Made by a program: the position numbers and the translations under genes
Assembly: GCF_003711515.1 (NCBI RefSeq)
Contig: NW_021167081.1
Location: forward strand, 4,573,166 to 4,637,165
Origin: Sodiomyces alkalinus F11
Lineage: Eukaryota > Ascomycota > Sordariomycetes > Glomerellales > Plectosphaerellaceae
Direction of reading: 5' to 3'
DNA length: 64,000 nucleotides
Notes under the pieces: generated by a model
The model's input: the letters and a program-made list of their open reading frames with translations, nothing else
The model's database searches: none
What the model was told of the DNA's origin: nothing
Shown: positions 22,050-34,589 of the stretch, piece by piece
Numbering within the stretch: the first letter of the stretch is position 1
Layout of the letters: the number at the start of each line of letters is the position of its first letter

Positions 22050-25000
22050 TATATAGGTGGCGGCTAAAGTTCTATTATCGCGTACCTTAGTAAAGAGTCG
22101 TAGTTAGCTCGCTATAATAACTCCATATAGAAACGGTTATAGATCTATACGGGGATATCTAGCTCTATGATATACGAGTTAATAACCTTTATAACTCTAT
22201 ACTTATAATAAAGCTAGCTAAGCTTCTTTAACCGCTATAGTAAGGAGTAGTTACTAATATCCAGCTATATAAGGTTATGTTTTTCGAACCGCTTAGCAGG
22301 GTAACGCCGACGGTGTACCGAATCTTCTTAGCGTAGTTATATAGCCGTTATCGTGGCTTAAGTAAACTAAGTAGCTTCTTAGAGGTATCTTAGTAGGTCC
22401 TATACGGAGGCTTTATGCTTATCGGTTAATAAGGTCTTATTAACTTAAAGAGAATCTACGTAGTACCCGTGCTATTAGAAGAACGGGCTTATTTAGATTT
22501 TTAAGTTTACCCGGTTATTTAAGGCTAGGTACGCTACCGGTAATAATATATTCTAATCGTTTTAGATATAATGAGTATACGCCCGTAAATAGGCTTAGAC
22601 CTCTTAGTTAATACGTTTAGGACCTCTGTCTGCCTAAGGGTAGTATATAGTGCTAAATCGCTATTTAATACCCGCAAGTTTACATAAGTATCGCTAAAAG
22701 CGGCTAGTCTAGTTTAAGCCTTTATCGATGACAATAGATTTCGGTATTCCGTGAAACCTATAAGTAGAATAAGAACCGTTTAGTATAGGCTTTAATATCT
22801 ATAGTACTTATCGCTTTAAGCGTTATTGATTTTAAGAGTTACTCGGTAATTACTTATAGGTATCTATACCTATCCTCGCGGGTAGGTAATAAGTCTATTA
22901 GAAAATCTACTACGAGGTCGTAGAAGATTTACTCCGGTATAGGGAGCGTATATAGTAGTCCTCTTTTCACGCGCTTTTATACGTGGCTAGCTTACTGAGT
23001 ATTGTAATTCCGTATAAACCTTTTAATATTATGATTTATCCCGGGCTAAAAGAATTAGCGGGCGATTAAGGCGATAGTGTTATCTTTATCAGGGTATCCG
23101 CCGATTACTAAGTCGTGGAATATTTATATAAGGCGGCCTTATAACGGGTAGCTTACTCTATTTTCGCTATCCCCTAGCACCTATAAGCAGTCTTAAAATA
23201 TTAGCGATCCTTAGTCAATCTTATACTCCGCGATCTATATTTTAAGCTTTAGTTTAGGCGAAAAGCTCCTCTCTCCCGTTACTATTACGGCGAGGGTACC
23301 TTAATAACGTTTATCGGTAGCTATAGCTCTATCTTATAGTCGCTAAAGATCAGGGCTTATATCGAAGACTATAGCTAGCTTTAGTAGCCTTACTCTTATT
23401 AGGTATACCCGGGAATAGATAGCCATATTAGGGATTATCTAGATATATCTCCCCCTACTTTTAGATATCGGAAAAGCCCTTAGGTATATCCTACTCTTAA
23501 TGTAAGAGCGTATTAGCTATAACGGTATCGTCCCTTTACCGGTACTCTAATATCAAGCTATACTAAGTGAGCTTTTATACCTTACGACTCTAGTATTTAG
23601 TTACGGCCCTCTTAGTTATAAAATACTTAAGGGATTTATAATCGGAGTAAATCTAGTACTAATTACTACCTATAAACTCGGTCTTCTAGACTTATAAGTA
23701 GTCTATAATTACTAGTATCTCCTTATTATAAATTAGGTAGTTATATACGGCGGGGCTATATCGTCGCGAGTAGTATATAATAACGCACCTATATCTCTAT
23801 TGGTCTTCCTATAAGAACACGCCTCCTAGCGCGAACCCTAAATACTCCGTCTTTAGCTAGGTATTCTTTCTAGGTTACTATCATTATAGATAAGACTCTT
23901 CTTAGAACCTCTGCTTTAGCTCTTTAAAGGCTACCTTTCATAGGGGGCCCTAGTAAAACGGAGAATTCTTCTGTATTAGGGCCGTAAGTAGCGCCGTGAT
24001 AGCTATAAAGTTACGAATAAATATTCTATAAAGTTTAGCGAACCCTAGGAAACTTTATACCTTAGTCGCAGAGACTAGGGCATTCTATTATATAATAGCC
24101 TTTAATTTTTTAGGGTTATAAAATACTACTTTTTCCGCCGTGATAATAAGCCCTAAGTATTTAACGTCTTAACGCTAAACTCGTACTTCTTCGGGTCGAG
24201 GTTTAGTCTAGCGTCTATAAGGGCGTAGAGTACTCGTTATACTTTCTCCTTATAGTCCCTATAAGATCTATTAGAATAAATTAGGCTATTATCTATATAC
24301 GTAAAGACGAAATCGTTAAGGAATTCCCGTAGCGATAAGTTAATATATCGCTAGAATATCGCGGGCATGCTGGTTAATTTTAAAGGGTATAGTAGCTACT
24401 GGACTAATCCAAACGGCGTACGAAATACGGTTATACTTCTAGCGGGCGTTATCCGTATCTTATAGAAGGCGGCGATAACGTTTAACTTGGTAAACTATTT
24501 CGCCTTAGCTAGGTTATATAGTATCTTTAGAATTAAGAGGAGTAGATAGCGATCTCGCTAAGTAATCGTATTTAGGGCGCGGTAGTTATAATAAAATTAA
24601 AGGCCGCCTCCTAGCTTCCTTATAAATAGTATAGACGCGGCGGTAGCTAAGCTACTTACACGAATAAACCCTTTCTCTATTAGGTCCCTTATAGTCTTCC
24701 GTAATAGAAGGAGCTTTTCGCTAGACATATTATAGAGTAAACCCTATAATAAGGCTTATTTTTTACTACTACTATCCTTCTATAAATAGAGGTTATAATC
24801 GGCGCTAGGTTAGTACGGGGGTAAACGTATAGAGTATAAGGGCGCGAATAAGTCGCCGAACTCTTATATTACGCTCTCGAGGATATATTCTTACGGATCC
24901 ACTAGTTCCTTTATACTTAATACCTTTTCGATATTCTTTAACGATATAGCTTATAGGCCCTTTTTCTATCTTTTTTCTCTATGGTACCGTAATTATTAGT

Positions 25001-25450
25001 ATAGTCTTATAAACACGGACCCTATTATTAGTACCGTAATACGGATCTCTTATACTACTTTCGGCTCTTCTTTACCTTAAAGTCGGATATCGATATCGGC
25101 TACTCTATAACGGAGCCTTTATTCCTTACCGTAAAGGATTATATCTTTGTATTTTATTTATAAGAGCCTAAGGAAAAGATACTAGTCTAGACCTAGTACT
25201 ATATACACGAAAAGGCGCTCGGTATACCCTTGTATATCCAGTACAAAGACTATAATACCGGCGTTATTAGCTGGCTTAGTCTTATCCGAGAAGCCTTTTA
25301 GAAGATATTTCTTTTTATCGACTAATAATAAGCGTATTTTTCGAGTAAACTTCTTATTTATAGCGGTATAATAATTATAACCCGTATCTATAAAAGAGCT
25401 TATTAACCTATTACTATTAACTTTTACTTAGATTAATAGTACCTTAGTCC
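22050..25450 (-). pseudogene. element C pol: protease, RT, RNase H, integrase
   Basis: Minus-strand reading through RIP stops. The retropepsin reads FIDTGYNYYTAIN at about 25375-25400. RT motif C reads FTYIDNSLIYS (24280-24310): the second catalytic Asp is Asn, in the TpG context that RIP attacks. KYEFSVKTLKYLGLIIT follows at about 24130-24180. The integrase zinc finger and core begin at about 23130 with DLVIGGYPDKDNT, then LPIPE and DFLIDLLPTRED at about 22890-22940. The C-terminal LALNNR, SPFF, HGY and RQED blocks (22250-22500) are those of fungal Gypsy integrases of the skippy type. I saw no clear chromodomain. Domain order and spacing are normal for Ty3/Gypsy. Confidence 0.85.
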
Positions 25451-26640
25451 GTAATAGTGGCTTAAACTCCTCCTACTTGTATTACTCTCGCGCTATCGGC
25501 TCCGGTACCCGATTTTATATTAAAGCTACTCTTTTTCCGAGTCTTCGATATCTTCGGGAATCCCTTTTAAGGGGATATTCGGGCCACTATATTCTTTTTA
25601 CTTTTATAATACTATTAAACATGGCCCGTTTTCTAATAGTTCTAATATATAAGATTCGCGTAATACTTCGGTTTCTACTAGGACCCCTTAGACTCGCTAA
25701 CCTTATTAACTCTACTAACAACGCTACTACCGTTAGTGTCTCAGCTAGTTTACGGGCGACGGGAATTAATTAGTATAACTTACTACCCCCTTTTTATTTT
25801 GATATACTCTTTTATACTATATTAACCTACTCGGTATGGATAATAGGGTAGCCGGCTACTACTAAACTATTACGTAGCCTATTATTTAGCGCGCTATTAA
25901 GAAATAATATCTTGATATAGTCTACCTAGTTATAGCCTCCTATTTACGCTAGGTTCTTTTTAAATATAGGTAGGAAGCGTGTAAACGGCTAGTCGGGTTT
26001 CTGCTTTATTAATTAGAGGGTATTAATAACGCGGCCTTATTTATTATAATCCTTATATATACGGCTAAGGTAGGCTATAAAGTCTTTTAGGTCAGAGTCG
26101 CTATTTATACCTCCGTTACCGAAGAAGATGCTAACAACCTACTAAGCCTAGGTGTCTAAGCACGCGTTAACTATATACTACGCCTCTTTAATACTACGAA
26201 ATAATAGGCTGTCGAGTTTAAGCTTTAGTTATATAGCTTAGGACTAGGCGGTATATGCCGTGCGTCTTTTACTAAATTTCGCGGGACTAACGACTTATCA
26301 TACACGGTATAACAGCGTAGGTAGTAATAATAGAATAGGTATAGTAGTCTATACTTCTAGGGGCCTAGGGAAGGGCGAGGGCGTAACGACTAGGGTAGGT
26401 ATCAGGTATATAGTAGGTATAAGGTACGGGTTAATTTAAGACCCTTTACAGATAGCTTATATACTGCCGAGTATATTATAGATAAGGGCGATATATATTC
26501 TTACCGCTTTCTATGCGTGTTATAACACGCCTTTATCGATCTTATTATATAAGGTCCCTACGACCTGCCCTTAACCCCTTATTAGGCTCGGGGCGAAATA
26601 ACTAGGACCTCCTTCTATATAAGCGTCGAAGCTTATAGTC
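25450..26640 (-). pseudogene. element C gag region
   Basis: This interval lies between the 5' LTR and the protease, where gag belongs. The minus strand has coding-like stretches, but I could not pin a capsid or zinc-knuckle motif. A plus-strand 98-codon opening at 25477-25773 looks like the shadow of a minus frame. The call rests on position. Confidence 0.4.
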
Positions 26641-26667
26641 TTATAAGTTCGAATATATAACGGCGTA

Positions 26668-26860
26668 TGAAAAGTTATTTACGTATTAAGGCCGAAAATA
26701 TAGTTTATTCGAACTAAGAAAGAACAGGAGCAAAGGAAAAGTCTACGCGGTGTATAGGCGACTAAGTATAGGTTAGATGGCACGGGCCTTACTAGGAAGT
26801 CCGTGCTTCTTAGTGCCGGCCACTGCTCGGGACTATTCCACGGGCTATAGCCTATCATAC
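26668..26860 (-). repeat. 5' LTR of element C
   Basis: Partner of 19800-19991; begins TGAAAAG at 26668. The end is near 26860 and not exact. Confidence 0.85.
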
Positions 26861-27963
26861 TAGGATATCTTCCTCTAGTAGCGGCGGGCGCAGAGTTGGT
26901 AACGGAAAAGTCGGTCGCAGAAGAGTCGGAAAAAGAGTCAGAATAAGAGTCGGAGCCACGGCGGGCACGGGAATTAGAGGCGGCGGAGGAGTTAAGGCTA
27001 TAATCGTAATAGAAGTAAAAGATAAAAGAGGAGGGGCAGGAGGAGGAATAACACACAAGGAGATCTTTTCGGTGCGTTACTTCTTCTTTTCGGTGGCCAC
27101 GTTACCCTAATCAGGCTAATCTATAAACAAGGGACTATTGTTTTCGGTACGTTCTTTCTTCTTCACGAAGGTCGTGGTAGCGCGCGGCGGCGTAGGTAGA
27201 GGCGTTAGGTCGGTAGTCGTATAAGTAGGCCGAGGAGTCGAAGTCGTAGGAGGAGGAGTCATAATCGTGGGCAGAGGAGTAGAAGGGGGAGAGGTAAAAG
27301 AGGGCGGCGGAGAAAAAGGGGGAGTAAAAGAAAAAGAAAAAGAAATAGGAATAGGCTTAATATTGCTCTGACTAGGGTAGTCTACACGCGTGGCACTCTC
27401 TTTAAGCTAAAGCTATTAACGAAGCCCTTACTAAAGCTATTAACGAAGAGGCTCTGGAGGAGACTAGAGTCCTAGGGCGAGAGAGAGGGAGAGGGCAAAG
27501 ACGTAAAGTCCTATGACGGAGCAGAGGATAAAGTATAAAATCTAAATAATAAAGGTAGTATCGCGGTTTTCAGGCCCGTAACGCCGTGACCGAGGCGGCT
27601 CTTCTATGCCCGGGTCGAATCCGTAGTCGTAGTGGGTGTCAGGCATATAACGCCCTGGCCGAGTCTCTAGTCGCTCGAATCCATATCGTATCCTATTAAG
27701 GTTAAAGCAGTAGTCAGATTAAGAAGAAGAATATCCCGGCGACGTAATAACGGGTAATAGTATCGGTCGTAAAGTCTCTAAGCAGTATTTAGATTAAAAA
27801 GACATCCCGGCGATAGAACGACCGGTAATAATATCGGCTAAAAGAATATCAGATATTAATATATCTAATTAGTATAGCCCCTAGATAATAGATATAACGA
27901 TAAGATAATCCCTCTAAACGCGTTGATAGTGTTAACGAATAGTCCGTTTAAACAGGCCGGAAC
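26861..27963. other. less-mutated right flank of element C, no gene recognised
   Basis: Like 17641-19799, this keeps more CA/TG than the elements and is GA-rich on the plus strand (26880-27050, 27230-27350). A 125-codon minus-strand opening (26679-27056) is serine-rich and runs into the LTR, so it is not convincing as a gene. The two flanks of C probably formed one continuous sequence before insertion. Confidence 0.4.
27571..27845. repeat. two pairs of imperfect tandem repeats
   Basis: Pair one: 'caggc..taacgcc..g.ccgag' at 27571 and 27640. Pair two: 'agcagta' followed by 'agatta', 'atcccggcga' and 'cggtaataRtatcggY' at 27706-27780 and 27781-27845 (period 75). Function unknown. Confidence 0.6.
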
Positions 27964-28065
27964 TATCGTATAGGCGCACGGACCACGACGTCGTCCCTAG
28001 GGGATCTATGCCTGACTAAGGGCTTTGGATTTCGGGGACCTCGGGTATCAAGGATATAATAAGGG
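27964..28065 (+). repeat. Copia 5' LTR, left part
   Basis: It matches the left part of the uninterrupted LTR at 60118-60392. It starts TATCG (RIP form of TGTCG) and is broken after 'aaggg' by LINE3. The LTR resumes at about 29241. The element's internal region (primer site, gag) follows at 29421. Confidence 0.85.
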
Positions 28066-29240
28066 AGTAGGCCCTGGCCCTAGCCCCGAAAACCTCGATC
28101 AGAAAACAGCCCACCTCGAAGCCCTCGCTGAAATACAATACAACCTAGGCGCATAGGCCGCTATTATCTATACCGACGGCTCCCTAGGCCACCTTCCCAG
28201 GCCCTATAAAGCTATAGGTTTTAACCTTAGGGCCGATGCTAAAGTTGCGGACGCTGAATTATACGCTATTCTTTAGACCCTCTACGCTGCCCTAGAGCAG
28301 ACGCCTAGGCCCCTAGAGTGCTATATATTTAGCGATTTATAGGCGGCTATTTAGAAGCTTTAGCGCACGTTATAGTGGGCTATAGAAGCTAAAGACCTTG
28401 TCTTACGCCTTAAATAACAAGGCACTTCGGTTTCTATATAGTTGTACCCGTCGCACGTAGGGATAAAGGGTAAGAAATTAGTGGATAAAGTAGCTAAAGG
28501 GGCGTTAAACCCTGAAAAAGCTACTAAATCCGTTAGCTTAGTTGTTACCCTTAGCTATCTAAAACGCCGGGTAAATATAGCCCTTATTTAAGACTAGAAA
28601 GCCCTGTGGAATAACGAAAAGGAGGCGGAAGAGAGAGGTAAATAGGCGCGTTTAGGCCGCCTTTATAGGCGCCTAGTCCGCGATAACCTCCGTTTCCCCC
28701 GAAAACCACTACTAATATAAGGCCCTAGGTGGGTAAAATTAGCTTTTACGTAGTTACAACCCGGCTTCGAATACCTAAAAACTCACTAAAACGGGGCCTA
28801 AAACTACGCTAATAACCGTTATTTCTATCTTGGCTGTCCTATATAGAATACAGCACACCTTATTCTTTCCTGCCCTTTTTATAAAGAAGAACGAAAAGCC
28901 CTGCGGGAAGCCCTAGCAAGCCTACCGCTATCTTTACCGTTATTATACTATACTAAAAGAGAAATACAGGCCTTATAGACCTATCTTTTAGGTATTCAAA
29001 TAGCCTCGGAGGAGTGGTATAGGGCGTAAACCACGATTTCTCCGGCCTAGTTATTTTGCTTTGGCTTTTTATCTTGTGGGTCTATTAGGCAGATTGTTAC
29101 GGAGGATTTCCTTTGTGTATTACTACGCTACACTTTATTTTACTGTCTCTTGCTTCTGATAGCTTTTAGCGCCTAGGGCGATAGGTGCCGCGCCATAGCT
29201 TTAGGGCTGCATACGCGTAATGAATAAAAAAAAGACAAAA
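28066..29240 (+). mobile_element. LINE3, 5'-truncated Tad1-like LINE inside a Copia LTR
   Basis: The sequence between the two LTR halves carries the RNase H domain and 3' end of the LINE1 family, ending in an A-rich tail (29224-29240). The repeated 'aaggg' at 28061-28065 and 29242-29246 fits a short target duplication. The intact LTR at 60118-60392 acts as the empty site and shows the insertion point. Typical 5' truncation by incomplete reverse transcription. Confidence 0.9.
28085..29030 (+). pseudogene. LINE3 ORF2 C-terminus with RNase H
   Basis: The plus-strand frame gives YTDGSLGH (about 28160-28185), ADAELYAIL with an RIP stop after it (about 28245-28275), CYIFSD (28320-28337), then YPSHVGIKGKKL (about 28445-28475). 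Those are the D, E, D and H-containing RNase H motifs. The LINE C-terminal cysteine tail follows (CPIQN...LSCPF near 28835-28880). It is clearly homologous to minus-strand 11900-12470. There are about ten RIP stops. Confidence 0.85.
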
Positions 29241-29420
29241 CAAGGGATAATACCGGAAAAGACCAGATAGGACCCAAATAATATAGTACCCATAACAGAG
29301 TCTTTACCACCTAAATTAAGAGTATAAGAGACTTACATAGATATAACTTGGTATAATACATATATACGAGATTTCTGCTCTATTAAGTTAATTATATAAG
29401 TGCCATTTTAACGTACGACA
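29241..29420 (+). repeat. Copia 5' LTR, right part
   Basis: Continues the LTR after LINE3 and ends TACGACA at 29420, the counterpart of GCGACA at 60392. TGTCG/CGACA forms the terminal inverted repeat. Confidence 0.85.
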
Positions 29421-29769
29421 GTTATAAGCCCGGTTTATAATGCCTAAACAATAGATATTAACAAGGCTACCCCATTCTACTATAAAAAGAAATCTCGTTT
29501 ATATAAGCACTCTTAAATAACTACTATCATCCTAATCAGAGTGATTAAGCTATTACATAACCTACCGACCTATCTATTAATTAATTAATTAACCGATAAA
29601 TAAGCAAAGATATCTTCTAACGTATCTAACGCCGAATAAAGGGTAGCCGCTATTACCCTCGTTAACTAAAGGGATTAGGTAGCGTAGGAGCGCGCAGTAC
29701 ACGGTAAATCTGCGTCCTACTAGGATAACTGTCCTAATCTAAAGCTAAGCGATAGAGAGGCTAACCCTT
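29421..29769 (+). other. Copia leader with probable primer binding site
   Basis: Directly after the LTR comes gttataagcccgg. This is where the primer binding site must lie and is reminiscent of the internal initiator-Met tRNA sequence used by many Copia elements, but I could not verify the match. The rest is leader without coding. Confidence 0.4.
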
Positions 29770-30960
29770 ACTTCCTCCCTAAGCCTATACTTCCTAACGT
29801 CCGTACATACAAAGCCCTTATCGTCGACCCTAACACGACAGAGGAGGCTATAGCTACTTTATTTTCCGCTATCACGTCTACTTCGTCTTTTACTATCACG
29901 CTAAAGGGTAATAAAGCCACTAATACCTCGGGCTAAGACTCTATTATAGCCGTTACCGCTACGGCTACTACTATTATTACTATAGTCGCCTATAAGAAGA
30001 AGACGACCGCTCGTAAGAAGGCTACGGCCGTAACGAAGGAACTAGCGACTAAGACACTTATAGTTATTAATAACCTCTCCGAAAAGAGACGCACGCGCTA
30101 CCTATAAAATCACGGTATATACCGTGAAGAGAAAGCCGACTATACAGTGTAGTAGAAAGAGTTTAACGAGGTATACGCGTATATCGAAGGGACTATCTAT
30201 ACCACGTTAATTAATCTCCTTATATAGCTATAGGATAATAACGTAAATAACCTATAAGCTTAGATTACTCTTCTTTACGCGTATATAGGACTAACCCCTA
30301 TAGACCTCTGTAAGGAAGCTCTAATCCTATATCGATAATATACTATGCCTATAAAGGCTATACCTAAAGATATAGACGCGTGGGTTATAAACTAGAAAAT
30401 AACAATAATATACTATAAATATATAGGCGTTTTAGAGCTATTAAGCGCGGACTATTAGGCAGAAGACACGTTGAAAGCTATTAGACCTATCGCCTAGGAA
30501 TAGAGTAATAACTACCTAGTAAATAACTACGATAAGATTACGGAAAACGAGCTCACGATTAACGACTTTGTAAAGGATCCAAGGGCGGTTTTTAATAATA
30601 TAAAGAGCCTATAATCCGCCGCTATAAAGTCTAGAGTCGGGAAAGGCACCTTTAATACCCTTAGAAACCTCCCCGATACTAAGAATACTATTACTACTAA
30701 TAATAAAGATAATAAGAAGCGTCCTCGTAGCCACACGTCTATAAGGGCTATTCCTCCCGCGATAAGGAGGCCTTATAAGGTATATAAAAATACCTATTCT
30801 ACCGACGCCTATTAGTATATAAGGTCGGATATACGCCCTTATAGCTAGTGTAAGATATTACGAAGGTTATAGAAAACAACATACGTAACTATAGTTTTAG
30901 AAGCCCTGTGGAAACTACGATATAGAAAAGGCGGGAAGTCTTAGGGGCTAGTACTGCTAG
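29770..30960 (+). pseudogene. Ty1/Copia gag
   Basis: The plus-strand frame, interrupted by RIP stops, reads as a Copia gag. It has a Ser/Thr/Ala-rich N-terminus with basic KKKTTARKK (about 29990-30020). Next is LSEKRRTRYL (about 30080), a helical core with FNEVYAYIEGTIYTTL (30158-30205), and a central DIDAWVI block (about 30370) that sits where fungal Copia gags have the x-W-L motif. The C-terminal tail is basic (NKKRPRSH, about 30710). It follows the 5' LTR in the right orientation. Protease, integrase and RT are missing; the element is truncated at about 30960. Confidence 0.7.
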
Positions 30961-31780
30961 TAAGATAAAGCAGGTCTAGGAAGATTAACTCTATAATACT
31001 AGTTACTATACTATATACGGTAGTGGTATATTACTATAGGTACGGTACTGAGTGCTATAGCTTTCCTTAGCTTAGTTAGATAGATAGCTCTTAGCTTAGT
31101 CAGGAGACCGTAGAGGTAAATTACAGTATCTTAACAGGTAAGCTCTCCGAGCTTAGAACTCTCCTAAGAATCTATCTTTAGTTTTTCTATCTTCTTAACA
31201 GTCTCTGCACTATAGCCGTATATACGGCCAGATAAAGAGTAGTAACTAAATACTTCCGATCGTCACTATACTATACCTTATTTTTTCTTTTCTTTTATCA
31301 AAACCGCTAATCTCTAAAAGGCAAACGCCTTCTATCAGAAAACTCGACTATCGGTTAAATCTGTTCACTACATAAAGTCACTAATCAGCATAATCGTAGT
31401 CCAGTAGTACGCCAATCGGATCACTATAGCTAAGTCCTATAGTCTTTTTCTCCAGCGTCTTTTTCTTCACCTCTTACAGATAACTAAAATAAGACCGTTC
31501 TATAACGGTTTCGTCTTAATAACGCTCTAGCGGCATTTTCCACGTAAATCACGAACTTTATTAACATCGCTTATTTCTGTCCATCGTTTACTACCCCTCT
31601 TTTTATTAACGTTATTAAGTCGGGTTATACTTTCCTTGCTAGTAAGCGCTAATACTTTCGGCCAGTTTTAAGTTGTTCGGAGTTACGACTACTATAACTT
31701 TCTAGTTCCGTGCACGGACGCACTAGACTATTTTCCACGCCACTCTAATCCCATTTACCCTAGATAGAACCTTTATCCAC
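30961..31780. other. no gene recognised; possible 5' end of element A
   Basis: More CA-containing than its neighbours. It holds a short repeat around 'agcttagttag' (31070-31105) and a T-rich run (31260-31290). Position suggests LTR or leader of element A, but I found no matching partner after 46080. Confidence 0.35.
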
Positions 31781-34560
31781 GGCGGAAAAAGAATTTTTTT
31801 ATATCTATAAACTTATTAAGGCTAACCCACGCTACCCTAACGTATAGAATCTACTACCTAGAGCTATTGCTATTATTAAGCAGGAAGCTTTACTCCTATA
31901 GGAATAGGCACTCGTAGAATAGTAATAATAGACGTTATAATCTTTAAGAACAGATAGGCGGAACCGAAACTCTACGGATCCTAACCCGTCCTTTCCTCCT
32001 ATTTAGTTAACCGATAACTAAGCAGCTAAGGTAACGCTTCGTATAGTGCTTTGTAGACTTAATATCTGCTGTAGCTAGCTAATAAGCCGTGCCTACTCTC
32101 GCCAGAATAATCTTAACCCTTAACTAGATTAACCTATTAACCCGTAGGGCGTCTAGAGATATAGGCATTAGATATTAGCTGGTCGGATAGCCCTAATTTA
32201 AATCTAACTAATCGTAGGCTACTATTTAGTTAATAAACTATACCTTAATTAGTTATACTTCCCTAGTCTTTCTAGCCCGCCCCTATACTACCCGTATAGT
32301 AATTATATACGCTAATATCGATACCCTTATCTCGCCGATTATTATTTTTTAACCCTCTTTTACTTAGATCTTTTCCGATAAGTATTATCGTAACTATCTA
32401 GTAATCCTCGTAGGATACACCGCTTAGCCTATAACTATAACCGGATACGAGATGACCTGCCCCGGAACTAACTAGGATAAACACTAATATAGCCGACGTC
32501 GGTTAGAACGAATAATAGGCTCCTGCTCTATAAGGACCTATACCGGCTCCGTAGAACTAAGTAGTAACACCGGCCCTTACCTCTACTACTTCTCTCCCTC
32601 TATCTATTATACTATTCTCTAACTAGGTAAAAAAGATAATATCTTTCTTCGCGAAGTGATAGCTTGCCGGGAGTTCTAACAGCAACGACCGTTATAGTTT
32701 TCGTAAAAAGCTTACGTCTATTAGGTTAGTTAATGCCTTTACAGATAATAATAGTAATCCCGATAATATATAGTTATATATCGGCGATACTATATATTAG
32801 TATAATATTCGTTTATTTATCAAGAGCGCTAAAGACTAGGCGAACACTCCTAAGCTACCGGAGGAAGTCCGGCTTAATCTCTGCTCTTTATTTAAGGGCG
32901 TAGCTAATAGCTAGTGGCTTATAAGCCTTAACGCTATTTAGGGGTAAAAGTCCGGCGTAATCTTAATACCCTGTTTACTACTTTTCGTTAGCTGTAGTAG
33001 CTTAATCCCGAAACCGTAACGGCTAAAAAAGTAAACCTTAAATTCACTGCCCGGGATATTCTTAATAGCCGCCCCTTTATAGAATAAATAAACTAACTCG
33101 CTAGGCTTTACCGGGCTTTAGGAGCTATGACTCGCACGAATCTTAATATTTAATATAAGATTTAGAACCGGATTAACCCTACCCTAAAACAAATCTGCTA
33201 GGGCCCCGATAGTCTCTTATACCTAGACGAATTGATACGTGATATTAAGGCCTAAATTAAGAACCGTTAACTATTATTATAGTATTAGGTCTAATAGGGA
33301 ATAGTCCGCCCGGAGTAACTTAGCGAGATATCCGTTACTAGTACCGGATAGAATGCTAACCAACCTATATAAGTTATCCCTAATAATAGACTTCTAATCT
33401 ACTACGCTAATAAGCCTATCATAAAGGGAATAGCTAATTAGAAGTAAATAAGCTAGCGTATAGGCGGTTTTTTAGGCCGTGATAGTAGCTATAGTCGTAC
33501 AGGAGGCTATAATCGCGGCGGAGGCTACGGAGGTATTTAAGGCTACGGACGCGGTTAGACCTATAGATATAGTTAGGGATATAATCGCGGTTCCGGGAAT
33601 AGTCGCGGTTTTCTCGGATATAGGTTCACGAACTAGAATAGAGGATAATCCTATTAAGGCAGATAGTTTAGATAGAACGGTAGATAGTATAGGGAGGAAT
33701 AATATCCTTAGTAACGTTAGGTGCGTAAATAGGTTAGAAATAACACGAATAATAGAGATAAATAGGTAGTATATATAGCTATAGACGATCCTTATAAGGA
33801 TTAGGATAAGTATAACTTACGCGAGAAGGGTTTTGAATTTCTTAAGGAGGTTCTTAGTAAGGGAGAGGAAATATATACTTACGAGATTCAAGAGGGAGAT
33901 ATTAATACGGAGGAAATTAACGTGAATTATTCTTATTTTACTAGCTATATCGGCTATCTACCCGTACATAGGCGCCCTACTACGCAGATACACCGTAATT
34001 AAACTAGCGTTTTAAATAATTAGTAACTGGATATACCCTACCACCGTATAGTAAAACCCGTTATACTACCGGCGAGTATAAAGCTAGCTACATATAAATA
34101 CAGAAAATATAACGCTATTTTGTCTAGTAGAATATAACTTTTCCGGCACGTTGTTAGGAATATATATATAGAACCGAAGCCTAAGGGTTAGGGACTAGAA
34201 GGAATATAACAGAATTAGTAATAACCGTGGATAACTCCTTAACCTCTTTATACGCCATAGCCTAATAAAACGCCGCTTCTTAATAACGTCGACGTATTAT
34301 ATAATAATACGCTAGCTCTAGATAACGTCGCGGCGTACCCTAATAACTTATATCCCGCGCACGAGCCACTAATAGGACTTAAGCGGCCCGAATCGGTATA
34401 TATCGGCTCTAAGGCGTTACTAATAGGAACTACCCGATTACCTAGACTACTAAGACTACCTAAGGCTAATATACTTAACGGATAATACTCCTTTAGGCCT
34501 AACGATATTATAGATATATAAGCCTTTATAGCCTAAAATTTAGAACGGTATACTTACTAC
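31781..34560 (+). pseudogene. element A gag region
   Basis: Coding-like plus-strand stretches are seen, such as LPEEVRLNLCSLF (about 32860) and a later basic/acidic stretch ending in LPVHRRPTTQ (about 33955-33990). They lie upstream of the protease where gag belongs. A stop-free 96-codon plus opening (33479-33769) is Ile/Val/Asp-rich and may belong to this gene or be a shadow. No zinc knuckle could be fixed. Confidence 0.45.
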
Positions 34561-34589
34561 CCTATTCCCGTTAAGTTTACACCTAATAG

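Larger units (their letters stand above)
19800..26860 (-). mobile_element. Ty3/Gypsy element C with antisense extra ORF
   Basis: Direct repeats of about 192 bp at 19800-19991 and 26668-26860 bound a 6.7 kb interior. On the minus strand the order is gag region, retropepsin, RT, RNase H, integrase, then 2 kb carrying a plus-strand ORF, then the 3' LTR. A G-run (plus-strand C-run 19993-20000) next to the 3' LTR is the expected polypurine tract for a minus-strand element. I could not find a matching target duplication at the outer ends. RIP has broken all genes. Confidence 0.85.

Noticed and set aside
26679..27058. Serine-rich minus-strand ORFs at the edge of element C
   Set aside because: The reading crosses the LTR boundary and is low complexity.
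30961..31780. LTR of element A
   Set aside because: Composition and position fit, but no matching copy follows the integrase at 46080.
33479..33769. Stop-free 96-codon plus ORF in element A
   Set aside because: Ile/Val/Asp-rich with no family features; it may be part of gag but cannot be supported as a gene by itself.
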